47,942 bases of DNA. Origin: Hyphomicrobiales bacterium. Its GTDB lineage: Bacteria > Pseudomonadota > Alphaproteobacteria > Rhizobiales > Rhizobiaceae. The notes below the pieces were generated by a model. It did not search any database. It was not told the origin of the DNA and worked only from the letters and a program-made list of their open reading frames with translations. The stretch's first letter is position 1. Each line of letters begins with the position of its first letter. Positions 15,894 to 24,248 of this stretch are shown piece after piece. The position numbers and the translations under genes are program-made. Location of the stretch: assembly GCA_900472395.1 (NCBI GenBank), contig UCHV01000028.1, forward strand, positions 1 to 47,942. Direction: 5' to 3'.

Positions 15894-17207
15894 ATGCGCC
15901 TGAAACACATCGCCTTAGCTCTTCTCGTTGGCACGGTTCTGACCGGCTGTAACGACACGCTGGATTCGGCGTCGAGCATCGATATCTCCAAGGTCAAGAA
16001 CAAGGTCGAGCAGCCGCTGTCTTCCCGCATCATCGCGGAGATGCAGAAGAAGGACATGCCGCGCACCTCGCCGATCATGATCCGCATCTTCAAGGAAGAA
16101 GGTGTGCTGGAAATCTGGAAGGCGAAGGCCGACAACCGCTTCGACAAGCTGACCAGCTACCAGATCTGTGCCTGGTCCGGCAAACTCGGCCCCAAGGTGA
16201 AGGAAGGCGACCGCCAGGCGCCGGAAGGCTTCTATGGCCTGACGCCCGCGCACCTCAATCCGAATTCGAAATATTACCTCGCCATCAACACCGGCTTCCC
16301 GAACCGTTACGATGCTGCCAACGCGCGCTCCGGTTCGAACCTGATGATCCATGGCGCCTGTTCCTCGTCCGGCTGTTATTCGATGACCGACGAACAGATC
16401 CTCGAAATCTACGGCTTTGCGCGCGACGCCTTCAAGGGTGGCCAGACTTCCGTGCAGATGCAGGCCTTCCCCTTCCGCATGACGGCCGAAAACATGGCTC
16501 GCCATCGCGGCAGCGAACACTTTGAGTTCTGGAAGATGCTGAAGGTCGGCTACGATCATTTCGAAGTCACCAAGCGCCCGCCGGAAGTGAATGTCTGCGA
16601 GAAGAAATATGTCTTCAACCAGCAGGCCAGCGGCGGCTTCAATGCCGGTGGCGCCTGCCCGACCATGTCGACGCCGCCGGCGCTGAACGTGGCCCTGTCT
16701 TCCTATGAGAAGAATTACGACCTGGCCTACACGAAAGCCGTCAACAAGCTGGATGGCATGGTGTGGTACGAGCCGAGCGAAGCCGAGCGCAAGGCAGTCG
16801 TTGCCGACAAGCGCAAGGGTCGCGAACTGGCGTTTGCACCGACAGGCACATCGCTTGAAGCCGGAAAGCTGATGAAGCAGGCCGAATTCGAAAAGATGAT
16901 GGCGTCCCGCATGGGCACAGGCTCCAAGCCGGCAGGTCCGATTATGGCGTCCGCGCCTGCAAACGGGTCGGCTGGCGCGCAGCCGACACCCCGCACCAGT
17001 GCCGCAGCCGTGATGGCCGCCGAAGCGGAAAAGCGTCGTGGCGCACCGCAGGCCGGCGAAAATATTTCCGTTGCCCAGACGAATACGGCGGCAAAAACGG
17101 ATCGTGACGGCACAACCGGCGCCATTCCCGTTCCCGCGCAGAACCCTCTTGCCTATGCACCGGCACCTGCGCCGGAAGAGAAGAAGCCGTTCTGGAAGCT
17201 CTGGTAG
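15894..17207 (+). CDS. L,D-transpeptidase family lipoprotein
   Basis: A 437-residue lipoprotein from the ATG at 15894 (MRLKHIALALLVGTVLTGCN), with a lipobox LTGC placing the lipidated Cys at residue 19. The YkuD-type catalytic motif is present near residue 155 as SNLMIHGACSSSGCYSM, containing the catalytic Cys of SSGCYS and the upstream His. This family makes or edits 3-3 peptidoglycan crosslinks or anchors proteins to peptidoglycan, which matters in Rhizobiaceae because polar growth uses L,D-transpeptidases. The last 130 residues are low-complexity, rich in A, P and K, and probably unstructured. Substrate preference is unknown. Confidence 0.88.
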   Translation: MRLKHIALALLVGTVLTGCNDTLDSASSIDISKVKNKVEQPLSSRIIAEMQKKDMPRTSPIMIRIFKEEGVLEIWKAKADNRFDKLTSYQICAWSGKLGPKVKEGDRQAPEGFYGLTPAHLNPNSKYYLAINTGFPNRYDAANARSGSNLMIHGACSSSGCYSMTDEQILEIYGFARDAFKGGQTSVQMQAFPFRMTAENMARHRGSEHFEFWKMLKVGYDHFEVTKRPPEVNVCEKKYVFNQQASGGFNAGGACPTMSTPPALNVALSSYEKNYDLAYTKAVNKLDGMVWYEPSEAERKAVVADKRKGRELAFAPTGTSLEAGKLMKQAEFEKMMASRMGTGSKPAGPIMASAPANGSAGAQPTPRTSAAAVMAAEAEKRRGAPQAGENISVAQTNTAAKTDRDGTTGAIPVPAQNPLAYAPAPAPEEKKPFWKLW

Positions 17208-17215
17208 TTGCCCAC

Positions 17216-17458
17216 ATGGGCGACGATACCGCAACGCTTTATGATCTCAGAGGCCTGAAATGTCCGCTGCCGGTGCTGAAGACGCGCCGGCGCCTGAAGG
17301 ATATGGCGGCCGGTGACGCTCTTCTCATAGACACCAACGACCCCCTCGCCGGCATCGACATCCCGCATTTCTGCCGGGAGGACGGGCATATGATCCTGTC
17401 ATCCGAAAAGACCGCAGACGGTCACCGTTTTCTGATCCGCAAGGGATCTGCCGCCTGA
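17216..17458 (+). CDS. tusA: TusA-family sulfurtransferase
   Basis: An 80-residue sulfur carrier with the TusA signature YDLRGLKCPLPVLKTRRRL (active-site Cys in LKCPLP) and the second block DTNDPLAGIDIPHFCREDGH. It relays persulfide sulfur for tRNA thiolation or molybdopterin synthesis in the cytosol. It starts 8 bp after the transpeptidase gene and ends 3 bp before the convergent cobW-like gene. Confidence 0.92.
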   Translation: MGDDTATLYDLRGLKCPLPVLKTRRRLKDMAAGDALLIDTNDPLAGIDIPHFCREDGHMILSSEKTADGHRFLIRKGSAA

Positions 17459-17461
17459 ACC

Positions 17462-18655
17462 TCAGAGTTTCAGGCCGGGCACGGCGAGCGGATTGTCTTC
17501 CAGCGCCGCACGATCTGGCCGATCCACCTGCGGCTCGCCGGTAAAGGCCGCGAACAGGTCTTTCACGAAGGTTTCCGGCATGCCCTGCGTGATCAGCACC
17601 ATACGCGTGCGGCGATCGCTACCTTCCGGCCATTTCGCCAGACGCTCGGGCCGATGGAAGATACTCTGCACGCCATGCAGAACCAGCGGGCGGTCCGGAT
17701 TATCCGACAGCGCCACCACCGCCTTCATGCGCAACAGTTTTTCGCCATGGGCAGACCGGAGAAGGTCGATGAACATCTCGATTGCCATCGGCGAAATCGG
17801 CTTGTCATGGATCATCGAAAACGAACGAATATCGTCGCCATGGCGGTTCACATCATGATGATGATGGTGATGGCCATGATGGGCATGCCCGTGCCCGTGA
17901 TCATGCCCATGGTGATCGTGATGATCATGGCCATGGTGATGATCATGGTGGGCGTGATCATGCGCGTCCGCCGTCATCTCGTCGCGCAACCAGCGGCTCA
18001 CGTCGGCGATCTTCGTTTCCGCGTCATAAAGGCCATTGGCGAGGATGATCGCCGTGCCGGCCTCGGCGCTGTCGCCATCCATCATCGGTGCGCGCGGATT
18101 GAGGACATTGAGGCGCGACTTCAGAGCCGCCACCGCATCTGCATCCGCCATTCCCTGTTTGGAAATGATCAGGCGGTCGGCTACCGCCGCCTGCTTCAAG
18201 CCTTCCGGGTGACGATCCAGCGTGGCAAGTCCGTTGACCGCGTCTACCACGGTAATCACGCCGTCGAGTTCGAAATTCTGGGCAATTACCGGGTTGCCCA
18301 TCACCGCCTGCATGACTGGAGCAGGATCCGCAAGGCCCGTCGTTTCGATCACCACGCGACGGATCGGCTGCAGTTTTTTCGTCTGCACCTGGTCGACCAG
18401 CGTCGCCAGTGTATCGACCAGCTCGCCACGAATGGTGCAGCACAGGCAACCGTTGGAAAGCTGCAACAATGTATCCCCGGAGGATTCGACCAGAAGATTG
18501 TCGATCCCCACCTCGCCGAACTCATTGATGATGACGGCCGTATCCTGGGTCGCCGGATCCTTCAGGATACGGTTGAGCAGGGTCGATTTTCCGGCACCGA
18601 GAAAACCGGTCAGAATTGTAACCGGAATACGATTGCGCAGGATGGACATGGGCAT
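17462..18655 (-). CDS. CobW/ZNG1-family GTP-binding metallochaperone
   Basis: A 397-residue COG0523 GTPase. Walker A is GFLGAGKST (residues 17-25), the metal-binding CxCC is NGCLCC (C70, C72, C73), and the guanine specificity region is SKQGMAD, a variant of SKxD. A striking histidine-rich linker at about 232-272 has more than 25 His among D and G residues. The CobW C-terminal domain follows (LLRMKAVVALSDNPDRPLVLHGVQ). Such proteins deliver Zn or Co to client enzymes using GTP. The His tract suggests metal buffering. It could serve cobalamin synthesis (cobS and cobT are about 8 kb away) or zinc homeostasis; the sequence does not decide this. No Zur box was recognised. Confidence 0.88.
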   Translation of the reverse strand: MPMSILRNRIPVTILTGFLGAGKSTLLNRILKDPATQDTAVIINEFGEVGIDNLLVESSGDTLLQLSNGCLCCTIRGELVDTLATLVDQVQTKKLQPIRRVVIETTGLADPAPVMQAVMGNPVIAQNFELDGVITVVDAVNGLATLDRHPEGLKQAAVADRLIISKQGMADADAVAALKSRLNVLNPRAPMMDGDSAEAGTAIILANGLYDAETKIADVSRWLRDEMTADAHDHAHHDHHHGHDHHDHHGHDHGHGHAHHGHHHHHHDVNRHGDDIRSFSMIHDKPISPMAIEMFIDLLRSAHGEKLLRMKAVVALSDNPDRPLVLHGVQSIFHRPERLAKWPEGSDRRTRMVLITQGMPETFVKDLFAAFTGEPQVDRPDRAALEDNPLAVPGLKL

Positions 18656-18693
18656 ACTTTCTGGCTGGCGTCTCGCCGACCGGATCGCCGCGA

Positions 18694-19806
18694 TCAGAAA
18701 GTGCTTGGACGCGGGATCGGGATCGGAACGTTGGCGAACTGGCTGGCGCCCGCAGTCGAAGCTACCGTCTCCGTGGCTGCCAGAGGCACGGCGGAGGTGT
18801 AGACAATCGGGTGCGACAGTTCGCGGATATAGGGTGAGTGGGTGATCATGCGGCCCGCTTCGTCGCGCGTTTCGCTGCGCATCTTGGCGGCCTTGGGGTT
18901 GCAGATTTCAGCGCTGACGTCGTTGACGGCAACCGTATCGCCATAAGGCGCCAGCGAACCGAGCGGCGCGCCCTGATTCGATCCGGCCGTCAGCCCGGCC
19001 TGCAGCAGGTTGGCGGTATCATCGGCACGGCCGGCAAGGCTGTCGGAACCGAGCACGACCGAGATCACCGAACGACCGTTGCGCGTGGCGGAACCGATCT
19101 GGTTGAAGCCTGAGGCGCAGATAAAGCCGGTCTTCATGCCATCGGCGCCATCGAAACGGCCGATCAGCATGTTGAAATTGGCGTATTGTTTCTTGCCGAC
19201 ATCGATGCCTTCGATGGAGAAATAACCGGCATATTCCGGAAACTCCCGCTTCAGCTGCAGGGTCAGGATCGCGAGGTCGCGCGCCGTCGTATATTGCCCC
19301 TTGCCCGGCAGCCCATGCGGATTGATGAAGCGGCTGGAATTCATGCCAAGGCGCGCCGCTTCCGAATTCATCATGGCGACGAACTGCTCCAGCGAACCGC
19401 CGCCAACGGTTTCACCCACTGCAACGGCGACGTCATTGGCGGATTTCACCAAAGTCATCTTCAGCGCGTTGTCCAGCGTCAGCTGCGTGCCGGGCTTGAA
19501 ATACATCTTGCTGGCCGGCTGGTCGGCAGCCCTCTTGCTCATCGTCACGACACTCTCGAGCGTGAGGCGGCCGTTCTTGATGGCGCGGAAGGTGACATAG
19601 GCGGTCATCAGCTTGGTCAGCGATGCCGGATACCATTTGCGGAAAGCGTCCGTGTGGCTGATCACCCGGCCGGTGCGCACATCCACAACCATTTTCGGAT
19701 TGGCTTCGGCCACCGATGCGAAGCCGGCAGAAAGCACCGAGAAGGCGATTAAGGCGCCGATCGACTTCGATGCGAAAGGCAGCAGGCGGGTCTTCGATAT
19801 CGGCAA
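18694..19806 (-). CDS. D-alanyl-D-alanine carboxypeptidase (PBP5/6-like)
   Basis: A serine-type penicillin-binding protein, about 370 residues, trimming pentapeptide side chains in the periplasm. It has a signal sequence (SIGALIAFSVLSAGFASVAEA), then SLTK (SxxK nucleophile), SAN in VKSANDVAVAVGE and the KTG triad in DGMKTGFICASGF. No ATG exists at the N-terminus. The TTG at 19806 has GAGG eight bases upstream and is preferred; another TTG at 19824 would add six residues. The C-terminal 120 residues are variable and proline/alanine-rich. It is divergent from the M20 hydrolase gene. Confidence 0.9.
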   Translation of the reverse strand: MPISKTRLLPFASKSIGALIAFSVLSAGFASVAEANPKMVVDVRTGRVISHTDAFRKWYPASLTKLMTAYVTFRAIKNGRLTLESVVTMSKRAADQPASKMYFKPGTQLTLDNALKMTLVKSANDVAVAVGETVGGGSLEQFVAMMNSEAARLGMNSSRFINPHGLPGKGQYTTARDLAILTLQLKREFPEYAGYFSIEGIDVGKKQYANFNMLIGRFDGADGMKTGFICASGFNQIGSATRNGRSVISVVLGSDSLAGRADDTANLLQAGLTAGSNQGAPLGSLAPYGDTVAVNDVSAEICNPKAAKMRSETRDEAGRMITHSPYIRELSHPIVYTSAVPLAATETVASTAGASQFANVPIPIPRPSTF

Positions 19807-19960
19807 GGGGTCGTCCTCGTACAATCTTAAGCGTACAGAGCATGGTCGTTATTCGACCAACATGACCAAGCAATGGCAAAGAACGTTGATTCCGTCAATT
19901 CCGCAGCGCAATATGGCAACGGGAGCGACCGCACCTTCTTGCAATCGAAATGGAAACCTT

Positions 19961-21121
19961 ATGCCGATCCTGAACAGAGCCGCCGAAATGCAGGATGAAG
20001 TCGCCGCATGGCGCCGTCATATCCACGAAAATCCGGGCATTCTTTACGAGGTCGAGCATACCGCCAGTTTCGTTGCAGAAAAATTGAAGGAATTCGGTGT
20101 CGACGAAATCGTCACGGGCATTGGGCAGACCGGTGTCGTCGGCATCATCCATGGCCGCGCCCCTGGCCGCACGGTTGCCTTTCGCGCGGACATGGACGCC
20201 CTGCCGCTGACGGAAATCACCGGTGCCGAATGGGCATCGAAGCTTCCGGGCAAGATGCACGCCTGCGGCCATGACGGGCACACGGCCATGCTTCTGGGTG
20301 CGGCCAAATACCTCGCCGAGACGCGCAATTTCAGCGGCACGCTGGCGGTGGTCTTCCAGCCGGCGGAAGAAGGCGGTCGCGGCGGTGAAGCCATGGTCGA
20401 GGATGGGATGATGGATCGCTTCGGCATCCAGGAAGTTTACGGCCTGCACAACCGGCCCGGCATTCCGCTCGGCCAGTTCGCCATTCGCCAGGGCGCCATC
20501 ATGGGCGCGCCCGACAAGTTCGAGATCCACATCACCGGCCGCGGCGGCCACGCCGCCGAACCCCACAATACGATCGATCCGATCGCTATCGGCGCGCAGA
20601 TTGTCAGCAATGCGCAGCTGATAGCCTCGCGCAACGTCAATCCTTTGCGCTCGGTCGTTGTCTCCATCACCCGTTTCCAGGCCGGCACGACCCACAACAT
20701 CATTCCCGAAACCGCCGTTCTGGAAGGCACGGTGCGCACGCTGGACGAAAGCATTCGAGACTTTGCCGAGGATCGTCTGCGCACGCTGGTCCAGACCATC
20801 GCCTCCGCCCACGGCGCATCAGCCACCTTCGAATACGAACGCGCCTGCCCGGTGACCATCAATCACGATGCGGAAGCACTATATGCCGCCGAAGCTGCGA
20901 CCGGCGTGGTCGGCCCAGCCAATGTCGATGCCAACACGGATCCGATGATGGCCGGAGAAGATTTCTCCTTCATGCTGAACGCGCGTCCCGGCGCCTTCAT
21001 GTTCATCGGCAACGGTGACAGTGCCGGCCTGCACAACCCGGCCTATGACTTCAACGACGAAGCGATCGCCTACGGGATTTCCTATTGGGTCAAGCTCGCC
21101 GAACAACGCCTGGCGAGTTGA
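19961..21121 (+). CDS. M20-family amidohydrolase (hippurate hydrolase / aminoacylase-like)
   Basis: A 386-residue cytosolic metallopeptidase-fold hydrolase from the ATG at 19961 (MPILNRAAEMQDEVAAWRRH). Metal and catalytic motifs are FRADMDALPL, HACGHDGHTAMLLG, FQPAEEGGRGGEAM and the late GEDFSFML. A dimerisation domain (FEIHITGRGGHAAEPHNTIDP) lies in the middle. This subfamily cleaves N-acyl amino acids or hippurate; the exact substrate is open. A clear terminator follows. Confidence 0.9.
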   Translation: MPILNRAAEMQDEVAAWRRHIHENPGILYEVEHTASFVAEKLKEFGVDEIVTGIGQTGVVGIIHGRAPGRTVAFRADMDALPLTEITGAEWASKLPGKMHACGHDGHTAMLLGAAKYLAETRNFSGTLAVVFQPAEEGGRGGEAMVEDGMMDRFGIQEVYGLHNRPGIPLGQFAIRQGAIMGAPDKFEIHITGRGGHAAEPHNTIDPIAIGAQIVSNAQLIASRNVNPLRSVVVSITRFQAGTTHNIIPETAVLEGTVRTLDESIRDFAEDRLRTLVQTIASAHGASATFEYERACPVTINHDAEALYAAEAATGVVGPANVDANTDPMMAGEDFSFMLNARPGAFMFIGNGDSAGLHNPAYDFNDEAIAYGISYWVKLAEQRLAS

Positions 21122-21133
21122 GCAATCGACACG

Positions 21134-21175
21134 AGGCGGGCAGGAAAAGGACTTGGCCTGCTGCCCGCCTTTTTT
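21134..21175 (+). terminator. Rho-independent terminator after the M20 gene
   Basis: AGGCGGGCAG (21134-21143) pairs perfectly with CTGCCCGCCT (21161-21170) and runs into TTTTTT. It lies 12 bp after the stop codon. Confidence 0.85.
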
Positions 21176-21314
21176 CATGGATGGCTTTAGTTGTCTCCTA
21201 CTCAGCAGAATTGGGTGGCTTCTTCCTCCTTTTCTGAGACGGCTGGGGTCGGCTTCGATCCGATGAAATGAGCGGTTGCCTGCACTGCGGGCCTGGGTTA
21301 TTGGAGAATTGTGT

Positions 21315-21616
21315 GTCCACGTAGCTCAGCAGGATAGAGCACAGGATTCCTATAGAATTGGGGGTTGTGGTCGGAAACATCACAATCGATCTGCTCAAAG
21401 TCGGGGAACGCTTCGCTGGTGAAACTGGCATGCCAATCCCGAGCCAAGCCCAAGAGAAATCCTGGGAAGGTGTAGAGACTGGACGGGCAGCACCTAAAGG
21501 CCGAAAGGTCCATGGTGAAGGGACAGTCCAGACCACGAACGTCCTTACGGACGGCGGCTAAAGTCGAAGTGGTATGAATCCTGGGGTCGGAGGTTCGAAT
21601 CCTCTCGTGGACACCA
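21315..21616 (+). tRNA. tRNA-Arg(CCU), split by a group I intron
   Basis: Exon 1 is 21315-21351 and exon 2 is 21577-21616. Joined, they give a complete cloverleaf: acceptor GTCCACG/CGTGGAC, D-stem GCTC/GAGC, anticodon stem CAGGA/TCCTG with loop TTCCTAA (anticodon CCU), T-stem GGAGG/CCTCT with loop TTCGAAT, and an encoded CCA at 21614-21616. The interruption falls directly after the anticodon. The tRNA decodes AGG. This gene is a known group I intron host in Agrobacterium, and the gene order on both sides is chromosomal. The phosphonate block begins immediately downstream. Confidence 0.93.
21352..21576 (+). ncRNA. Self-splicing group I intron (IC3-like) in tRNA-Arg(CCU)
   Basis: A 225-nt intron without an ORF. 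The 5' exon ends in U after CCU and the last intron base is G, as in group I introns. The exon end TTCCT (21347-21351) can pair with GGGGG (21360-21364) to form P1. The core elements are in order: P in GCCAATCCCGAGCCAAGCC (from 21431), Q in AAATCCTGGGAAGGTG, R in GTAGAGACTGGACGGGC, and S in AAGGGACAGTCCAGACC (21519-21535). GACT of R pairs with AGTC of S for P7. The first such intron, in Agrobacterium tRNA-Arg(CCU), was about 250 nt by my recollection; this one is somewhat shorter. Confidence 0.92.
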
Positions 21617-21792
21617 TTTCCTGACATTGCACACGGATCTTCACTGAAGTTCGAACAGGACCGATGTGCAGCGCGCGTGTCATTCAGGCCGTCACCTTTT
21701 CCAGAACATCTTTCGGACTGAAGGCGAAGACCGATGACTGGCAAACACGCTCGGACCTTACGCCGAGCAATGCCCGTGAACGGGGCAGAGTT

Positions 21793-22257
21793 TCAAATTT
21801 GAGCTTGCAATCCGGTTGCGAAACCAGCGAGGCCGACCAAAAGGAGATCTCGAAGCTCTGCTTCCGCGACAAGATCCGCAGCTTCCGTCACCGAAAACCA
21901 TTCTCGGCGACGAAAACCCTGCTCCGGGTAGTCGTCCTTTTGCGCGGTCACGAACATCTGGAATATGGAGACCGACAGCAATCTGCCTTGGGAAGGTTTG
22001 AGGTATTCGATCCGTCCGATCGCCTTTTTTCCGATCCTGCCCGTTACGCCGGCCTCCTCATACGCTTCGCGACGAGCGCATTCGTAGAGCGTTTCGTTCC
22101 GCTTGACGTTTCCTTTGGGAAGAATCCATCTTCCCCTCGTCTTGCTGGTGACAAGCAGTACCTCGATGCCCTCATCGGCAGCACGCCAGCACAAGGCACC
22201 GCACTGATCCGGGCCGCGAAAACGCGCCACTTGAGAAGTCAGACGTTCATCAAGCAT
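21793..22257 (-). CDS. NUDIX hydrolase at the end of the phn operon
   Basis: A 154-residue NUDIX hydrolase with a complete box: G in PKGNVKRNE, E of NETLYE, then REAYEEAG (REUXEE core). The preceding GRWILPKG is typical of diadenosine-polyphosphate or diphosphoinositol-polyphosphate hydrolases. The ATG at 22257 overlaps the phnN stop by 8 bp, so it is translated with the phn operon. With PhnP absent from the window, a role on a phosphoribosyl or polyphosphate intermediate of the pathway is a reasonable guess but not shown. Confidence 0.85.
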   Translation of the reverse strand: MLDERLTSQVARFRGPDQCGALCWRAADEGIEVLLVTSKTRGRWILPKGNVKRNETLYECARREAYEEAGVTGRIGKKAIGRIEYLKPSQGRLLSVSIFQMFVTAQKDDYPEQGFRRREWFSVTEAADLVAEAELRDLLLVGLAGFATGLQAQI

Positions 22258-22840
22258 CGGCTGTCCGCACTTGGCCCAACAGGTCGGAGAAATATTCGAC
22301 GAGAGCCCTTCCCCCGATTTCGATCGGACCTGAGTTGTCTAAGGTGAAGGTACTCCCGGCGTACGGGGTAATTTCCGTACTGCGCGCGATCCGCGCCTGG
22401 CGTGCAGATCGAGACTCCCGACCTCTGCTTTCCAATCTGGCGGCAATGACTTCCGGGGCCACGGTTACGTTCACGACAGACATGTCGGGATAAATTTTCT
22501 TCGCGGCCTCGATAGCGGCTCTGGAACCGTTGGCGACAACCAGATGTCCTTTCGCCAGCTTTTCGTCGATATCGGTGGGCAGGCCGTATCGCAGGCCATG
22601 CGCTTCCCAATGCAATGCGAACGAACCAGCCCGCACCATTTCCTCAAACTGTTCCGGGGTCGCCGGCTGATGATCTTCACCCGCCGACGGGGGACGCGTG
22701 ATGGTGCGCGTCACGAAGGAGACACGATGGTTCAGGCAGAAATGATCTCTGGCGACGGCGATCAGGCTATCCTTGCCGGCTCCGCTCGGTCCGACCACAA
22801 GGACAAGGCATCCCCTTGTTTGCTTTTCTTCAGGTGTCAT
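22250..22840 (-). CDS. phnN: Ribose 1,5-bisphosphate phosphokinase PhnN
   Basis: A 196-residue guanylate-kinase-fold enzyme making PRPP from ribose 1,5-bisphosphate and ATP, the last step of the C-P lyase route. The start MTPEEKQTRGCLVLVVGPSG is followed by Walker A GPSGAGKDS, SFVTRTITRPPSAGEDHQP (ribose phosphate-binding loop), FALHWEAHGLRYGLP and LESRGRES. The ribosome site is weak (GGAG about 12 bp upstream), and the reading frame is open for another 75 codons into the 214-bp gap after phnM, so an N-terminal extension or separate leader is possible. It is translationally coupled to the NUDIX gene. Confidence 0.9.
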   Translation of the reverse strand: MTPEEKQTRGCLVLVVGPSGAGKDSLIAVARDHFCLNHRVSFVTRTITRPPSAGEDHQPATPEQFEEMVRAGSFALHWEAHGLRYGLPTDIDEKLAKGHLVVANGSRAAIEAAKKIYPDMSVVNVTVAPEVIAARLESRGRESRSARQARIARSTEITPYAGSTFTLDNSGPIEIGGRALVEYFSDLLGQVRTADA

Positions 22841-23054
22841 GAGGGAAGCTGTCTCCAGATATTGGATCTTGGGGCATATGAAGTCGTTGCTCGTCAGGGA
22901 TTGTTGGGAGAGCCTGATCCGATCGGCCCGGATCCCAATCGATGACCGGCCTGAAATGCCGACTTGGGCCAATGGCATGACGGCATGTCGTCGAAAGGTG
23001 CGGCCAGAACTGCGGATTGGGCCGCAGGCCTGGCTTGTCACCTTACATCGCACG

Positions 23055-24248
23055 TCAGGCCACACTGGCCTCTAACGCCGGCTCGCTCAAACAGGTCGGA
23101 AAACCAAGCGTTCCATCAGACCAGACCGGTCTTCCCCCACGGATTGTGGCACGCATGCGTGCAACGGTCCCGCGTTCAGCGACAACAAGATCGGCCCGCA
23201 GCCCCTTCGCGATGCGGCCGCGATCCGATAGTCCCACGGCCTTGGCCGGATTGGAGCTTCCAAGCGCCACGGATCTCGCAAGCTGCTCGGAAGCCCCCTC
23301 TCCGAGAGCCATGATGGCAGGCAGCATCGCCGATGGATGGTAGTCGCTCACCAGAATATCCAGGGCGCCCGCCTGATAGGCGTCACGGGCGGAAAGATTG
23401 CCGGAATACGACAAACCTCTCAAAGCATTGGGGGCGCCCATGATTGTGGTCAGACCCAAACGCCGCGCCTCGAGTGCTGCTTCCAACGTGATTGGAAACT
23501 CGCTGATGGCTGCTCCAAGTCCATGCAGCAAATTGACTTTTTCGACCGAGTCGTCGTCATGCGATGCGATGGTCACACCATAACTGCATGCCAGTTTCGC
23601 CAATCCGACGATGACGGCCATCGCATCACCGGATTCCTGCCTCGTGGACATGCGCTCGTGTACGAGTCTCGTTGCTTCCGCAGTCGAAACACCATTGCCT
23701 GTAGCAACGTTTGCGATGTGCGCCTCGACATTGCGGTACTGCCCTTGGCCTGGCGTGTGATCCATCAGAGAGATCAGGTGCAATGCACCGGAACGCATCA
23801 GTTCCTCAGCCGTCTCAAGTGCCGACAGGAAGGTCACCTCAAACCGCGCATGCACGCGGTGATCGACCAGCAATTCGTGACGCATTGCGGAAATCGCATT
23901 TATCGAGGCAATTGTGTTTTCAGCGGACCGCATGTGCCCGTATGTTGCGGGCTGAAACGAAAGTGCTGCGAAGGCAGTTGTGATCCCGCAGGAGGCAAGC
24001 TCGCGGTCGAGATCGAAGACGCAAAGCTGCATCGGCATGCGAACGTTCGGCCTGGGCTCCAGTTTCTTCTCGATCATGTCACCATGCAGATCGACGAAAC
24101 CGGGCAGAAGGAGGCGCCCGCCACCTTCCACATCGGCGTTCGCCACAAGGCCTTCGCTGATCTCTGCAATCACACCGGATTCTATTCGGATCGCACCCTG
24201 CTTGATGACGCGGTCTTCCAAGACGATTTCGAAATCATTCAACCACAT
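23055..24248 (-). CDS. phnM: PhnM-like diphosphatase (ribosyl phosphonate triphosphate hydrolase)
   Basis: A 397-residue amidohydrolase-superfamily protein. PhnM removes pyrophosphate from alpha-D-ribose 1-methylphosphonate 5-triphosphate. The ATG at 24248 is preferred because GAGG lies 6 bp upstream; the in-frame ATG at 24260 is possible. Family blocks are LHGDMIEKKLEPRP (metal-site region), ASHDDDSVEKV, ISEFPITLEAA and DILVSDYHPSAMLPA. It reads DHTPGQGQYRNVEAH where Escherichia coli PhnM, from memory, has DHSPGQRQFANRE, so a conserved Arg is Gly here. This fits the general divergence of the operon. It overlaps the 3' end of phnL by 14 bp. Confidence 0.88.
   Translation of the reverse strand: MWLNDFEIVLEDRVIKQGAIRIESGVIAEISEGLVANADVEGGGRLLLPGFVDLHGDMIEKKLEPRPNVRMPMQLCVFDLDRELASCGITTAFAALSFQPATYGHMRSAENTIASINAISAMRHELLVDHRVHARFEVTFLSALETAEELMRSGALHLISLMDHTPGQGQYRNVEAHIANVATGNGVSTAEATRLVHERMSTRQESGDAMAVIVGLAKLACSYGVTIASHDDDSVEKVNLLHGLGAAISEFPITLEAALEARRLGLTTIMGAPNALRGLSYSGNLSARDAYQAGALDILVSDYHPSAMLPAIMALGEGASEQLARSVALGSSNPAKAVGLSDRGRIAKGLRADLVVAERGTVARMRATIRGGRPVWSDGTLGFPTCLSEPALEASVA

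Noticed and set aside
17840..17960. Tandem CAT/ATG-rich repeat resembling a microsatellite or short CRISPR-like array
   Set aside because: It is the codon-level image of the histidine-rich linker of the CobW-family protein, without spacers.
21298..21744. Minus-strand open frame across the tRNA-Arg gene and its intron
   Set aside because: It is antisense to a structured RNA gene and has no recognisable protein features.
21684..21790. Possible gene remnant on the minus strand after the NUDIX stop (tail reading SSVFAFSPKDVLEKVTA)
   Set aside because: It looks protein-like at the end but overlaps the NUDIX gene and is too short to support.
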